Made by a program: the position numbers and the translations under genes
Part shown: piece after piece, positions 25,842 to 37,262 of the stretch
Numbering within the stretch: position 1 is the stretch's first letter
Layout of the letters: each line of letters starts with the position of its first letter
Assembly: GCA_964384945.1 (NCBI GenBank)
Contig: CAYLMK010000011.1
Coordinates: 147,049-211,048, forward strand
DNA from: S015-6 sp964384945
Lineage (GTDB): Bacteria; Desulfobacterota; DSWW01
Direction: 5' to 3'
Length of the DNA: 64,000 nt
Notes under the pieces: model-generated
What the model was told of the DNA's origin: nothing
The model's input: the letters and a program-made list of their open reading frames with translations, nothing else
Database searches by the model: none

Positions 25842-26265
25842 CCCGGCCTTTTCCCCGACCGCCAAGCCTCCGGCGCGGGCGCTTTCAGCTCGTCCGTCCT
25901 TCAGGAGGAGTTTGCTGAGCGGGCGCGTTCCGGAAACCGGTCCCCGCTCTCGGTCCCTTCCTGGCTTTCTGGCGATAGCCACCCCGATCTCGGCTCCCGG
26001 CCGTGCAGGCGGCCTTGGCCGGGATGACGAAGCGCCGCACAGCCTCCGCGTCGGGCGCGTCGGCCGCCGCGCCCATGCGATTTCAGGTTCCGCCGGCGTG
26101 ACGGCCGCAGGAGGGATCGGCAACGTCGCGGCGTCCGAGGACCTTCGGAGGCCTCCCCCCCGGCGGGTTGCAGCCAAACGAGATTTTCGCTATGATAGAT
26201 AGGTTTGAAAGACATTGCATTTCCCCTGTTTTCTCTCTTTGGTGTTTGCACAAGGAGTGCACGCT
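25842..26265 (+). other. Gap between rho and rpmE
   Basis: 424 bases. The only feature I can support is the rpmE promoter at its end. The middle is GC-rich with short open frames on both strands but no recognisable protein, RNA or clear terminator behind rho. Confidence 0.4.
26168..26196 (+). promoter_or_regulatory. Promoter of rpmE
   Basis: TTGCAG, 17 bases, TATGAT, leading to a leader of about 60 bases with CAAGGAG before ATG 26266. Confidence 0.6.
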
Positions 26266-26478
26266 ATGAAAAAAGGAATCCACCCGAATTACGTGGAAGC
26301 CGTCGTACGGTGTGCGTGCGGAAACGAATTCAAGACACGGTCGACAAAAGAGAAAATCAACACGGAGATCTGCTCCAACTGTCACCCGTTCTTTACCGGC
26401 AAGCAGAAGCTCGTGGACTCCGAGGGCAGGGTTGAACGATTCATGCGGAAATACGGAAAGCCCGCGGCAAAGAGCTGA
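26266..26478 (+). CDS. rpmE: Ribosomal protein L31, zinc-binding type
   Basis: 70 residues starting MKKGIHPNY. The zinc ligands are present: CAC at positions 16 and 18 and CSNC at 37-40, so this is the zinc-containing form of L31. SD CAAGGAG precedes the ATG. The adjacent prfA is a common neighbour. Confidence 0.96.
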   Translation: MKKGIHPNYVEAVVRCACGNEFKTRSTKEKINTEICSNCHPFFTGKQKLVDSEGRVERFMRKYGKPAAKS

Positions 26479-26648
26479 ACCCTCCCGTTTTCCCCCGCCG
26501 GTTTCGGAATTCCTGGTCTCACGCATGATCGAGATGGCGAGGACCCGTACGAACGGAGGCGTGCCCGGCGCACCGCCTCAGCGCAACCGCGTCGCAATGT
26601 TTCTCCCGCATGGACGCGAGGCAGGCCCAACGCATCGGAGACTGCGCG

Positions 26649-27716
26649 ATGTTTGAAAACCTGGGTGAAGCCGAGAAGAGATTCCAGGAACTCTCGGAGA
26701 GGCTGAGCAGCAGCGATATTTTTCAGAACCCGGGCGAATACAAGCGGGTTGCCAAGGAGCATGCTCAACTGAAGGAAATCCTCGGCGTCTACGGGCGGTA
26801 CAAGGACCTGGAGAGGCAGATTCAGGAGAACCAGGAACTGCTCTCCGAACAGGAAGAGGAACTCCGGGAGATGGCGAAGGCGGAGGTCCAGAGTCTCAAA
26901 CTCCGTCTCCTGGAGACCGAACAGGAGCTGAGGGTCCACCTCCTGCCCAAGGACCCGAACGACGACAAGAACATTCTGCTCGAGATCCGCGCCGGAACCG
27001 GGGGCGATGAGGCCGCTCTGTTCGCCGCCGATCTGTTTCGCATGTACGGCAAGTACGCCGAGTCGCGGCAGTGGAGAGTGGAGGTCTTGAGCAGCCATCC
27101 GACCGGATTGGGCGGACTGAAGGAAATCATCGGCCTCATCCAAGGAGAGCGCGTTTACAGCCGGCTCAAGTTCGAGGCCGGCGTCCATCGCGTCCAGCGC
27201 GTTCCCGAGACCGAAGCCCAGGGCAGGATCCACACCTCTGCCGTGACGGTCGCGGTCCTTCCCGAGGCGGACGAGGTGGAAGTCAAGATCGACCCCTCGG
27301 ATTTGCGAATCGATATCTTTCGTTCCAGCGGTCCGGGCGGGCAAAGCGTGAACACGACCGATTCCGCGGTGCGCATCACGCACCTTCCTTCCGGAATCGT
27401 CGTCTCCTGCCAGGACGAGAAGTCCCAGCACAAGAACAAGGCCAAGGCGATGCGCATCCTTTCCGCCAGGCTCAAGGACCAAATGGAGCGGGAACAGCAC
27501 GACGAGATGGCGAAACAAAGAAGGACGATGGTCGGATCGGGCGACCGAAGTCAGCGGATCCGCACCTACAACTTCCCGCAGAGCCGTGTCACGGATCACC
27601 GCATCGGGCTGACCGTTCATCAGCTCGAAAGGGTGCTGGAAGGAGATTTGGACATCCTCATCGACCCGATCCTGGCCCATTTCCAGGCCGAAGCCCTGGC
27701 CCAGCAAAGAAGGTGA
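26649..27716 (+). CDS. prfA: Peptide chain release factor 1
   Basis: 355 residues. The GGQ motif (SSGPGGQSVNTTDSAVR) that triggers peptide release is present. The codon-recognition tripeptide of RF1 reads PET (VQRVPETEAQGRIHTS), the P-x-T type, which separates it from RF2 (SPF). ATG 26649 matches the family start MFENL. It precedes prmC, the enzyme that methylates the GGQ Gln. Confidence 0.96.
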   Translation: MFENLGEAEKRFQELSERLSSSDIFQNPGEYKRVAKEHAQLKEILGVYGRYKDLERQIQENQELLSEQEEELREMAKAEVQSLKLRLLETEQELRVHLLPKDPNDDKNILLEIRAGTGGDEAALFAADLFRMYGKYAESRQWRVEVLSSHPTGLGGLKEIIGLIQGERVYSRLKFEAGVHRVQRVPETEAQGRIHTSAVTVAVLPEADEVEVKIDPSDLRIDIFRSSGPGGQSVNTTDSAVRITHLPSGIVVSCQDEKSQHKNKAKAMRILSARLKDQMEREQHDEMAKQRRTMVGSGDRSQRIRTYNFPQSRVTDHRIGLTVHQLERVLEGDLDILIDPILAHFQAEALAQQRR

Positions 27717-27743
27717 ACGCATTCCGGACCTTCGCAAGACGCG

Positions 27744-28682
27744 ATGACAACCAAACCCACGTCACCCTCCCCGCCGTCGTGGAGAAGGGAACAAACCGGA
27801 GAGAAGGCCTGGACCGTTCGCAGCGTCCTCGAGTGGACCACCGATTTCTTCACGCGCAACGGCCTCGATTCCGCCCGGCTCGACGCAGAGGTCCTGCTGG
27901 CCCATGTGCTCGGGCAAGAGCGGCTGGCGCTGTACCTCCGGTATGAAGAACCGATTGCCGAGGAGGCACTTCGGAAGTACCGCAGCCTGATTCGAAGGCG
28001 CGCCGCCCGGGAACCGGTTGCCTACCTTACGGGCAGCCGGGAGTTCTATTCGATCCCCTTTGCGGTGGACCCCTCGGTCCTGATTCCGCGACCGGAGACC
28101 GAGCACCTGGTGGAGTTCGTTCTCGAACATGTGCGGGGCTCCCCCGGATGGGCCGGGGAGAAGGCCGTGAGGATCCTGGAAATCGGAACGGGGTCGGGAA
28201 ACCTCTGCATCGCCCTGGCGAGGAACCTGCCTCAGGCGCGGATCGTTTCGCTGGACCTGAGCCTCTCGGCGATCTCGGTGGCCGTCGAGAACCGACGGAG
28301 GCATGCGGATTGCTCAAATCGAATCCTCTTTTTTCAGGGGGATCTTCTCGCAGCCCTTCATCCGCAGAGAGGGAGATTCCACCTGATCGTCTCGAACCCT
28401 CCTTACGTACCCACCGAATCCTGGAACGAATTGCCTCCGGAGGTTCGGGACTACGAACCCCGGGCCGCGCTCGACGGAGGGGTTCGAGGCACCGAAATCC
28501 TCACGAGAATCCTCGGTGACGCCCCCGCGCACCTCCTGCCCGGCGGAGCCCTGGTCCTGGAAATTGGAGAGGATCAAGCGGACACGCTCGCCCGCCTCGC
28601 GCAGGAGGGAGGGCGTTACCGCCGGTCCCGGATTCTCAGGGACTATGCGGACAAGCCGAGGGTTCTGGTTCTGTTTGCGTGA
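27744..28682 (+). CDS. prmC: Release factor glutamine methyltransferase PrmC
   Basis: 312 residues. N-terminal helical domain (DSARLDAEVLLAHVLG), then a SAM-dependent methyltransferase domain with LEIGTGSGNLCIALA and the substrate motif NPPYVP. It methylates the GGQ glutamine of RF1/RF2. It lies 27 bases after prfA, the standard pair, and 36 bases before murA. The first ~25 residues are a Thr/Pro/Ser-rich extension, so the true start could be downstream. Confidence 0.94.
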   Translation: MTTKPTSPSPPSWRREQTGEKAWTVRSVLEWTTDFFTRNGLDSARLDAEVLLAHVLGQERLALYLRYEEPIAEEALRKYRSLIRRRAAREPVAYLTGSREFYSIPFAVDPSVLIPRPETEHLVEFVLEHVRGSPGWAGEKAVRILEIGTGSGNLCIALARNLPQARIVSLDLSLSAISVAVENRRRHADCSNRILFFQGDLLAALHPQRGRFHLIVSNPPYVPTESWNELPPEVRDYEPRAALDGGVRGTEILTRILGDAPAHLLPGGALVLEIGEDQADTLARLAQEGGRYRRSRILRDYADKPRVLVLFA

Positions 28683-28718
28683 GCGAGTATAAGCCCTTTT
28701 CCCTTTCGGGAGGCCACA

Positions 28719-29975
28719 TTGGACAAGTTGCTCATAGAAGGCGGGGTGGAGCTGAGAGGGGAAGTCTGGATCGACGGCGCCAAGAACGCGGCCCTTCCCG
28801 CCCTTGCCGCCGCACTGCTGGCTGAGGAGGGGGAAGTCCTGCTCGAGAATGTGCCTTGCGTGGTCGACATTCTCACGCTGTGCAAGCTGCTCCGCGATAT
28901 GGGCGCCTCCATCGAAGCGGACGGAACCTCGATCCGCATCCTGCCGGAGGAACTCAGTTCTCTGGAGGCCCCGTATGACCTGGTTCGCAAGATGAGGGCA
29001 TCGATCCTGACCCTCGGGCCTCTCCTGACGCGATACGGATACGCAAAGGTCTCGTCACCGGGAGGCTGCGCGATCGGCGAGCGCCCGGTGGATCTCCATC
29101 TCGCAGGCTTGAAGGCCATGGGGGCTCGAATCGATCTTCGCGGGGGGTACATCGAGGCGTGGGCGAAGCGATTACGGGGCGCAGAGATCCATCTGGATAC
29201 TCCTTCGGTCACCTGTACCGAGAACCTTCTCATGGCCGCCACGCTCGCCGACGGCCGTACGGTCATCCAGAACGCGGCCAAGGAGCCTGAGATCTCCGAC
29301 CTCGCCTCCCTGCTCAAGCGGATGGGCGCGAAGATCGAGGGGGAAGGAACCGAGAGGATCGAGATCCAGGGCACGACGCGCCTGGTCGGCGCTTCCCACC
29401 GGATTATCCCGGACCGGATCGAGACGGCCACATACGCTGCCGCCGCCGCCATCAGCCGCGGGGATGTCCTGATCCGGGGAACGGATCGGGAGATGCTGTC
29501 CTCGGTGATTCAGAAAATGACGGATGCGGGCGCGGCCGTCACCCCCGAGACGAACGGTTTCCGCATTGCAGCCGGGGGGCGGCTCAGGGCCGTCGACGTC
29601 ACGACGGCTCCCTATCCGGGCTTCCCGACCGACGTGCAGGCACAGTTCATGGCCATGATGGCGCTCGCCGAGGGGGCCAGTGTCATCCGGGAGACGGTGT
29701 TCGAGAACCGCTTCATGCACGTGGCCGAACTTCGCCGAATGGGAGCCGACATCCGGACCAAGGGAGCCTCAGCCGTGGTGCGCGGCGTCTCTTCCCTCGA
29801 GGGAGCACCCGTCATGGCGACCGATCTGCGGGCCAGCGCATGCCTCGTGGTTGCAGGACTGGCGGCCCGTGGCGAGACGAGGATCGCGCGGATCTACCAC
29901 CTGGACCGAGGGTATAGCCGTCTGGAGGAGAAGCTCACGCGCTTGGGCGCAAGGGTGCGCCGGGTCAAGGACTGA
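28719..29975 (+). CDS. murA: UDP-N-acetylglucosamine 1-carboxyvinyltransferase MurA
   Basis: 418 residues, TTG start with GGGAGG 5 bases upstream. Conserved N-terminal WIDGAKNAALPAL, the active-site loop SPGGCAIGERPVDLHL with the nucleophile Cys (residue 117, the fosfomycin target), and ATYAAAAAISRGD. First committed step of peptidoglycan synthesis. It is joined to prmC by a short gap. Confidence 0.96.
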   Translation: MDKLLIEGGVELRGEVWIDGAKNAALPALAAALLAEEGEVLLENVPCVVDILTLCKLLRDMGASIEADGTSIRILPEELSSLEAPYDLVRKMRASILTLGPLLTRYGYAKVSSPGGCAIGERPVDLHLAGLKAMGARIDLRGGYIEAWAKRLRGAEIHLDTPSVTCTENLLMAATLADGRTVIQNAAKEPEISDLASLLKRMGAKIEGEGTERIEIQGTTRLVGASHRIIPDRIETATYAAAAAISRGDVLIRGTDREMLSSVIQKMTDAGAAVTPETNGFRIAAGGRLRAVDVTTAPYPGFPTDVQAQFMAMMALAEGASVIRETVFENRFMHVAELRRMGADIRTKGASAVVRGVSSLEGAPVMATDLRASACLVVAGLAARGETRIARIYHLDRGYSRLEEKLTRLGARVRRVKD

Positions 29976-30002
29976 TGCGGCTGCCCAGCAGCGCAGGAGA
30001 AT

Positions 30003-30135
30003 AGGGCAAAGGGGAAAGGGATGGATCAAGCATTGCAGAGGAGATAGAAAGGGCTTTCGCATGCATGGGTCGTTTACCTGTTGGGCAACCCCCTTCAAGA
30101 CGTCGACCGCCCCTTGGCCCTTTTGCCTTTGCCCT
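30003..30135. repeat. Imperfect 18-bp inverted repeat between murA and hisD
   Basis: Arms at 30003-30020 and 30118-30135 match at 16 of 18 positions (AGGGCAAAGG core) and enclose 97 bases without a gene. It could be a hairpin in the transcript or the ends of a small element. No target duplication or T-run is seen. Confidence 0.45.
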
Positions 30136-30226
30136 TTCGCCTGGGGGGGGCAACGTAGCGCATAGGCGTTGTCGGGGCGGCCTGCCGACCAGACGCCAAC
30201 CATACAATGGGGGTGGAGGGAGGAAG

Positions 30227-31534
30227 ATGCAGATCTTTCATTCCGGTACAGAGGCCTTCGAGACAGCGCTTCGCGGGTTGGCCCTTCGTTGCGAAGGGGA
30301 GGCCGCCCCGGAAGTCGAGAAGTCCGTGCGGGAAGTCCTGGAGCGGGTCCGCAGCAGAGGGGACGAGGCCCTGCTCGAATACACCCGACGATGGGACGGC
30401 GTCAGCCTGAGTCCGGAAGAAATCGAACTGCCGCGCAAGAGGGCCGAGGATGCGCTGGCTTCCCTCGATCGCGACTCCCGTTCCGCCCTGGAGTTGGCGG
30501 CCGAGCGCATTCGAGCCTTTCACTCCTCCCAGATGCCGTCCGCCTGGGAGTTCACGGATGCGTACGGAAACCGACTCGGGCAGAAAGTCACGCCCCTCGA
30601 CCGCGTCGGCGTCTACGTCCCCGGCGGCAAGGCGGCCTATCCTTCTTCCGTCTTGATGAATGTTGTGCCCGCCAGGGTCGCCGGCGTCGGCGAGGTCCTC
30701 GCCGTGACCCCTCCCCGGAGCCTGCAAGAGAATCCCGCCGTGCTCGCGGCCCTCTGCCTCGCCGAGGTGGACCGGGTCTTCCAGGTCGGCGGCGCTCAGG
30801 CCGTGGCAGCCCTGGCATATGGGACGGAAACGATCCCACAGGTCGATAAGATCGTCGGGCCGGGCAACGTTTTCGTAACGACGGCAAAACGCCTGGTTTT
30901 CGGCAAGGTCGATATCGATATGGTTGCCGGACCAAGCGAGGTCCTCATCATCACCGAAGGAAGGGCCAACCCCGACCATCTCGCCGCCGATCTCATCGCG
31001 CAGGCCGAACATGACGAACTGGCCCTGCCCCTGATCGTCAGCACCTCGGAACCCTTCCTCCGCGAGGTACTCAAGTCCCTCCAAAGACAACTCCGGCAGG
31101 GCCCATGGCAGCGCATCGCCGCACAAGCGATCGAACGGAACGGGAAGGCCTTCGTCGTCCGGGATCTGAACGAGGCCGTGGAGGTGTCCAATCGCGTCGC
31201 CCCGGAACACTTGGAGCTCGACGTCCTGGACGCCGAGGGAATTCTCGACAAGGTCCGCCATGCAGGGGCCATCTTTCTCGGATCGAACAGTGCACAAAGC
31301 CTGGGGGACTATGTGGCAGGGCCGAACCATGTCCTGCCGACCTCCGGGACGGCTCGCTTTTTTTCCCCTTTGGGCGTATATGACTTCATCAAGAGGTCCA
31401 GCATTCTCCAAATCTCGAGGCAAGGGTTGGAGAACCTGGGTCCGAAGGCCGCTCATCTGGCCCGCATGGAAGGGTTGCACGCGCACGCAGAGGCCGTGGA
31501 GATCCGGTTGAAAGGAAAAGGAAGAAGAGAATGA
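30227..31534 (+). CDS. hisD: Histidinol dehydrogenase
   Basis: 435 residues. Conserved GVYVPGGKAAYPSSVLM, KIVGPGNVFV, DMVAGPSEVLI, the zinc-site AEHDE and NHVLPTSGTARF. It oxidises histidinol to histidine. The SD GGAGGGAGG precedes ATG 30227, and a TACAAT -10 (30203-30208) without a clear -35 lies upstream. It overlaps hisB by 4 bases in a hisD-hisB-hisA run. Confidence 0.96.
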   Translation: MQIFHSGTEAFETALRGLALRCEGEAAPEVEKSVREVLERVRSRGDEALLEYTRRWDGVSLSPEEIELPRKRAEDALASLDRDSRSALELAAERIRAFHSSQMPSAWEFTDAYGNRLGQKVTPLDRVGVYVPGGKAAYPSSVLMNVVPARVAGVGEVLAVTPPRSLQENPAVLAALCLAEVDRVFQVGGAQAVAALAYGTETIPQVDKIVGPGNVFVTTAKRLVFGKVDIDMVAGPSEVLIITEGRANPDHLAADLIAQAEHDELALPLIVSTSEPFLREVLKSLQRQLRQGPWQRIAAQAIERNGKAFVVRDLNEAVEVSNRVAPEHLELDVLDAEGILDKVRHAGAIFLGSNSAQSLGDYVAGPNHVLPTSGTARFFSPLGVYDFIKRSSILQISRQGLENLGPKAAHLARMEGLHAHAEAVEIRLKGKGRRE

Positions 31535-32124
31535 AACGAGCCAAATCGGTCAACCGAAAGACCCAGGAGACCGATATCAGCCTGGATCTTTGCCTGGACG
31601 GAAGCGGGGAATCGGATATTCAGACGCCGGTCCCCTTCCTCAACCACATGCTCGCGCTCCTGGCCAAGCACGGCTTCTTCGATCTCACGATCCGGGCCAA
31701 GGGGGACACGGAAGTCGACTATCACCATACGGTCGAGGACATCGGAATCTGCCTGGGCATGGCTTTCAAGGGCGCACTGGGAGACAAGAAGGGCATTCGA
31801 AGATTCGGGGAGTCGGCCGTCCCCATGACGGATGCACTCGCCTCGGTTGCCGCAGACTGGAGCGGAAGACCCAATCTGGTCTTCCGTGCGGACTTCCCTT
31901 CCCCCCGCGTAGGAGACATGGACGTAGAGCTTTTTGAGGAGTTTTTCCGGGCCTTCAGCAGCCACGCAGGGCTGGATCTCCACATCCTTCTCCACTACGG
32001 GTCCAACGTGCATCATTCGATCGAAGCGATCTTCAAGGCATTTGCGAGGGCCCTTGACCTCGCCTCGCAGGTCGATCCGCGGCAACCGGGCATCCAGAGC
32101 ACCAAAGGAAGCCTCGATCCGTGA
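31531..32124 (+). CDS. hisB: Imidazoleglycerol-phosphate dehydratase
   Basis: 197 residues, the monofunctional type without the phosphatase half. Metal-binding motifs are LNHMLALLAKHG, YHHTVEDIGI and HHSIEAIFKA. It starts in the hisD stop (ATGA) and is followed after 19 bases by hisA. Confidence 0.96.
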   Translation: MKRAKSVNRKTQETDISLDLCLDGSGESDIQTPVPFLNHMLALLAKHGFFDLTIRAKGDTEVDYHHTVEDIGICLGMAFKGALGDKKGIRRFGESAVPMTDALASVAADWSGRPNLVFRADFPSPRVGDMDVELFEEFFRAFSSHAGLDLHILLHYGSNVHHSIEAIFKAFARALDLASQVDPRQPGIQSTKGSLDP

Positions 32125-32143
32125 AACAATTCGGCGAAACGGT

Positions 32144-32893
32144 ATGCTGGAAATCATCCCTGCCATCGATCTGAAAGAGGGGCGATGCGTCCGGCTGGCC
32201 CAGGGTCAGATGGACAAGGAGACCCTGTATTATGAGGACCCCCTGGAGGCGGCCCACATCTGGGTCTCCCGCGGCGCAAGACGCATTCACCTGGTCGACC
32301 TGGACGGCGCCGTGACCGGCAGTCCCAGGAACCTCCCTGCCATCGAGCGAATCACCCGGGCCCTCGACATTCCCGTGCAGCTGGGCGGCGGCATACGGAG
32401 CCGGGAAGACATCCTTCGGTACCTGGAAATCGGCGTCGACCGTGTCATCCTCGGAACATTGGCATACCAGGACCCGGATTACGTGGGCAGGTTGGCTCTT
32501 GCCCACCCGGGGAAGATCCTTCTCGGTTTCGACGCCAAAGACGGATATGTCGCGATCAAGGGCTGGCAGGACGTGACAAAGGCACGGGTCATCGATCTCA
32601 TCCGTTCGTACCGTTCCCTTCCGATCGCGGGCATTGTGTACACGGATGTCCGACGGGATGGGATGCTTGTAGGGCCCAATGTGAAGGCGACCGAGGAGGT
32701 CTGCCGCGTGTCCCCGTTTCCCGTGATCGCCTCCGGGGGAGTGGCGAGCAGGCAGGACCTCGAAGCCCTCTGCGGGTTGGCGCAACTCGGCCTGGTGGGG
32801 GTCATTATAGGGAAGGCGCTCTACGCGGGTCGGCTGAGTTACCGGGAGGCGGTCGAGGCGGTTCGGGGGGCCGTGAAACCGGTGAAAAAGTAG
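32144..32893 (+). CDS. hisA: Phosphoribosylformimino-AICAR-phosphate isomerase HisA
   Basis: 249 residues, a (beta/alpha)8 barrel. It starts MLEIIPAIDLKEGRCVRL with the catalytic Asp, and has LGGGIRSRED and a later VIASGGV phosphate-binding loop. Fourth step of histidine synthesis. hisH and hisF are not in the window. Confidence 0.95.
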   Translation: MLEIIPAIDLKEGRCVRLAQGQMDKETLYYEDPLEAAHIWVSRGARRIHLVDLDGAVTGSPRNLPAIERITRALDIPVQLGGGIRSREDILRYLEIGVDRVILGTLAYQDPDYVGRLALAHPGKILLGFDAKDGYVAIKGWQDVTKARVIDLIRSYRSLPIAGIVYTDVRRDGMLVGPNVKATEEVCRVSPFPVIASGGVASRQDLEALCGLAQLGLVGVIIGKALYAGRLSYREAVEAVRGAVKPVKK

Positions 32894-32902
32894 CAAGATT
32901 AC

Positions 32903-32930
32903 TTGACTTTTATAGAAAATTTGGTAGCAT
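32903..32930 (+). promoter_or_regulatory. Promoter of rpsU
   Basis: TTGACT, 16 bases, TAGCAT, in an AT-rich patch right after hisA. The leader would be about 140 bases and ends in AAGGAGG (33057-33063). Confidence 0.5.
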
Positions 32931-33077
32931 AGTCGGTTGTCGTTGTTTCTTTCGGATTTGGGTTGCGTCCGTTCGAAAACCCAGGGCCTCCGTGCGACCT
33001 CGCTTGACCCGAGGCGAAGAGCGGAGCGGCGGAGGGAGGCCCACAAAAGCCTTCCCCAAGGAGGAATCAAGAGCGAA

Positions 33078-33278
33078 ATGTCTGGAATCCGGGTGCGGGA
33101 GAATGAACCCTTCGAGATGGCCGTCAAACGATTTCGGAAAAAGTGTGAGAAGGCAGGGATTCTCACCGAACTCAGGAGGCGGGAACGGTACGAAAAGCCC
33201 TCCGTGAAGCGAAAGAAAAAGGCCCTGGCCGCCAAGAAGCGGACCTTGAAGCGACTCAAGAAGCAGGGTTTGCTTTAG
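33078..33278 (+). CDS. rpsU: Ribosomal protein S21
   Basis: 66 residues: MSGIRVRENEPFEMAVKRF, then a Lys/Arg-rich tail, as in S21. Upstream of dnaG and rpoD this forms the classical rpsU-dnaG-rpoD macromolecular synthesis arrangement, here with 340 bases before dnaG. Confidence 0.95.
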   Translation: MSGIRVRENEPFEMAVKRFRKKCEKAGILTELRRRERYEKPSVKRKKKALAAKKRTLKRLKKQGLL

Positions 33279-33618
33279 GGTCCGGTCGGGAATCGGTTCT
33301 CGAGGGGCGAGAGGACCTGTTCTCCGCGGGAGTTCCTACAGACTCGATACAAGCAGAAAGATCTCCCGAAAAGAGGGGGAGAGCATTCTGGCCAATTCCT
33401 ATCCGACGACGATTGCGGCTGTTCCCCATTTCCAGAACCTATCCGGCAATCCCCCGCAAGACACCCGCGAGATCGTCCATCTCCGAGGAAGCCGTTGCCT
33501 CATGGTGGCCTACTCCCCTGACTGTTTTACCGGCTTGCGGTTCCAGGATCCCGATCCGTCCCCCGAAGACAGGAGGGATTGAATCAAACCGACGAAACAT
33601 GGAGGGGTGATCCGCTCA
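33279..33618 (+). other. Gap between rpsU and dnaG
   Basis: 340 bases with no gene, RNA or strong terminator that I can recognise. A GGAGG just before dnaG is its ribosome-binding site. Confidence 0.4.
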
Positions 33619-35394
33619 ATGGGGCAGGACCTGTCTGAAAAGAACATCATCGCCGAGAGGACTTCCATCCTTGACGTGATTTCCCCTCACGTAGCGCTGA
33701 AGCAGGCCGGGAAGTATTACAAGGGGCTCTGCCCGTTCCATCCCGACAAAAACCCCTCGTTTGTCGTCAACCCGGAACGAAACACCTTCTACTGCTTCGG
33801 CTGCGGTGCGGGGGGAGATATTTACAGCTTTTTCATGAAGTTCAACAACCTCTCCTTTCCCCAGGCCCTGGAAGAACTGGCGCGGAGGGCCGGGGTTCCG
33901 CTCCGGGAAGGGCCTCGTAGAAAGGATCCGAAAAAAGAGGAGGCCGACCAGAGGGCCCTGGCCCTGAACGAGGCCGTCTGCCGCTTCTACCATCGTACCC
34001 TCCTGGAGGCTCCGGAGGCCGGTTTTGCCAGGGAGTACCTGCACAAGCGCGGGATCGGCAGGGAAACGATCCTGGCCTTTTCTCTGGGTTACGCCACAGC
34101 AGGATGGGACAGGTTGTTCGGTTTTCTCCGGAAGAGACAGGGGGCTGCGGAGCTGGCATCCTCCCTGGGGCTGGTCATCCCGAGAAAGGGGGGGGGCGGC
34201 TTCTACGATCGGTTCCGTAATCGGCTCCTATTCCCCATCTTCAACACCCTGGGCCAAGTGCTCGCCTTTGGCGGTCGCGCCCTGGGCGAGGAAGAGCCCA
34301 AGTACCTGAACTCCCCCGAGTCGTTCCTGTACCACAAGGGGTCGGTGCTCTATGGAATGCACAAGGCGCAGCCGTCCATACGCGAGCGAGACGCCGTGAT
34401 CATTGTGGAAGGCTACTTCGATCTTCTCACCCTTCATCAAAACGGCTTGCAAAACGCGGTTGCCGTGCTCGGCACCGCCCTGACAACGAGACAGATCGAC
34501 ATTCTGAAGAGGCATACACAAAACCTCGTCCTCGTCTTCGACGGGGATCCGGCGGGGAAAAAGGCCTCCTTCCGCAACCTCCCCGATCTGGTCCAACGAG
34601 GCATTCCGGCCCGCGTCGTCTACCTGCCGGAGAACGAGGATCCGGACAGCTTCCTGAACAAGCGGGGAGCGGGCGCGTTCGAGGAACTGCTCGACAGTGC
34701 CCCTTCCCTTCTGGATGCATTCCTGCGGGAGCGGACGGACGGCATCCGCAAGGGGGACCCGGTGGACAAGAAGGTGGCCGCTCTCAGGCATGTGCTGCCG
34801 GTGATCGGAAGCATCCCGGACCGCCTTGCGCAGGGCCTTCGCATTCAAACACTGGCTGAGACGATCGGGATCCCGGAACTTTCGGTGCGAGAAGAACTCT
34901 CCAAGATGCGCGGCGGCAGGCCAGCAACCCTGGAAAAAGCGCCGCAAACGACGGCCCAATGGCCGGCGGAGGAAAAGCTGATCTGTCAGATCCTGATGCA
35001 GTTTCCAACCCTCCTGCCCCGGTTTCTCGAGGCGGGGGTTCTCGAGTCGTTCAAGAGCGCCGCCCTGGGCGAGACGATTCGAGCCTGCGCGGAGCAATTC
35101 AGGGGGAAAGGAACGCTCAACCTCGCAGAGGTGCTGCCCCACGAGGAGGACGACCCGGCGCTCTTCCGCCTGCTCAGCCGCCTTTCTTGCAAAGAGGAGT
35201 TCACGGAAGAGCAGGCATGCACTGCGCTCGACGACAGTGTGCGCCGTCTGAGAAAGCGGGCCCTCAAAGAGCGCCTCGACGCCCTCCATGCAAGGATCCG
35301 AGAGGCGGACCAGAGCCGGCAGGCCGATTTGATGAGGCAGCTTTCTCTCGAGATGCAGAGGCTCCTGGACGAAAAGAAGGCGCTCCTCTGCTGA
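33619..35394 (+). CDS. dnaG: DNA primase DnaG
   Basis: 591 residues. The CHC2 zinc finger is complete (Cys38, His41, Cys59, Cys62: CPFHPDKNPSF and CFGCGAGGD). The TOPRIM catalytic core has VIIVEGYFDLLTLHQNG and LVFDGDPAGKKA. A C-terminal helicase-binding region follows. ATG 33619 is favoured because the GGAGG lies 13 bases before it; a GTG at 33607 would sit directly on the SD. It is followed after 51 bases by rpoD. Confidence 0.95.
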   Translation: MGQDLSEKNIIAERTSILDVISPHVALKQAGKYYKGLCPFHPDKNPSFVVNPERNTFYCFGCGAGGDIYSFFMKFNNLSFPQALEELARRAGVPLREGPRRKDPKKEEADQRALALNEAVCRFYHRTLLEAPEAGFAREYLHKRGIGRETILAFSLGYATAGWDRLFGFLRKRQGAAELASSLGLVIPRKGGGGFYDRFRNRLLFPIFNTLGQVLAFGGRALGEEEPKYLNSPESFLYHKGSVLYGMHKAQPSIRERDAVIIVEGYFDLLTLHQNGLQNAVAVLGTALTTRQIDILKRHTQNLVLVFDGDPAGKKASFRNLPDLVQRGIPARVVYLPENEDPDSFLNKRGAGAFEELLDSAPSLLDAFLRERTDGIRKGDPVDKKVAALRHVLPVIGSIPDRLAQGLRIQTLAETIGIPELSVREELSKMRGGRPATLEKAPQTTAQWPAEEKLICQILMQFPTLLPRFLEAGVLESFKSAALGETIRACAEQFRGKGTLNLAEVLPHEEDDPALFRLLSRLSCKEEFTEEQACTALDDSVRRLRKRALKERLDALHARIREADQSRQADLMRQLSLEMQRLLDEKKALLC

Positions 35395-35445
35395 AGAAGG
35401 CCTGAAGAAAGGCGCCTCGAAACAGGAAAGAGGGTAATCACACCG

Positions 35446-37212
<1,767 letters not shown>

Positions 37213-37262
37213 AAAGGGTGCAAGCGACAAGCCCGATTCCGCTCCTGAAGGACGAGAACTCC

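Noticed and set aside
25842..26165. Possible small gene between rho and rpmE
   Set aside because: Open frames exist on both strands, but none has an SD, a family match or plausible protein composition.
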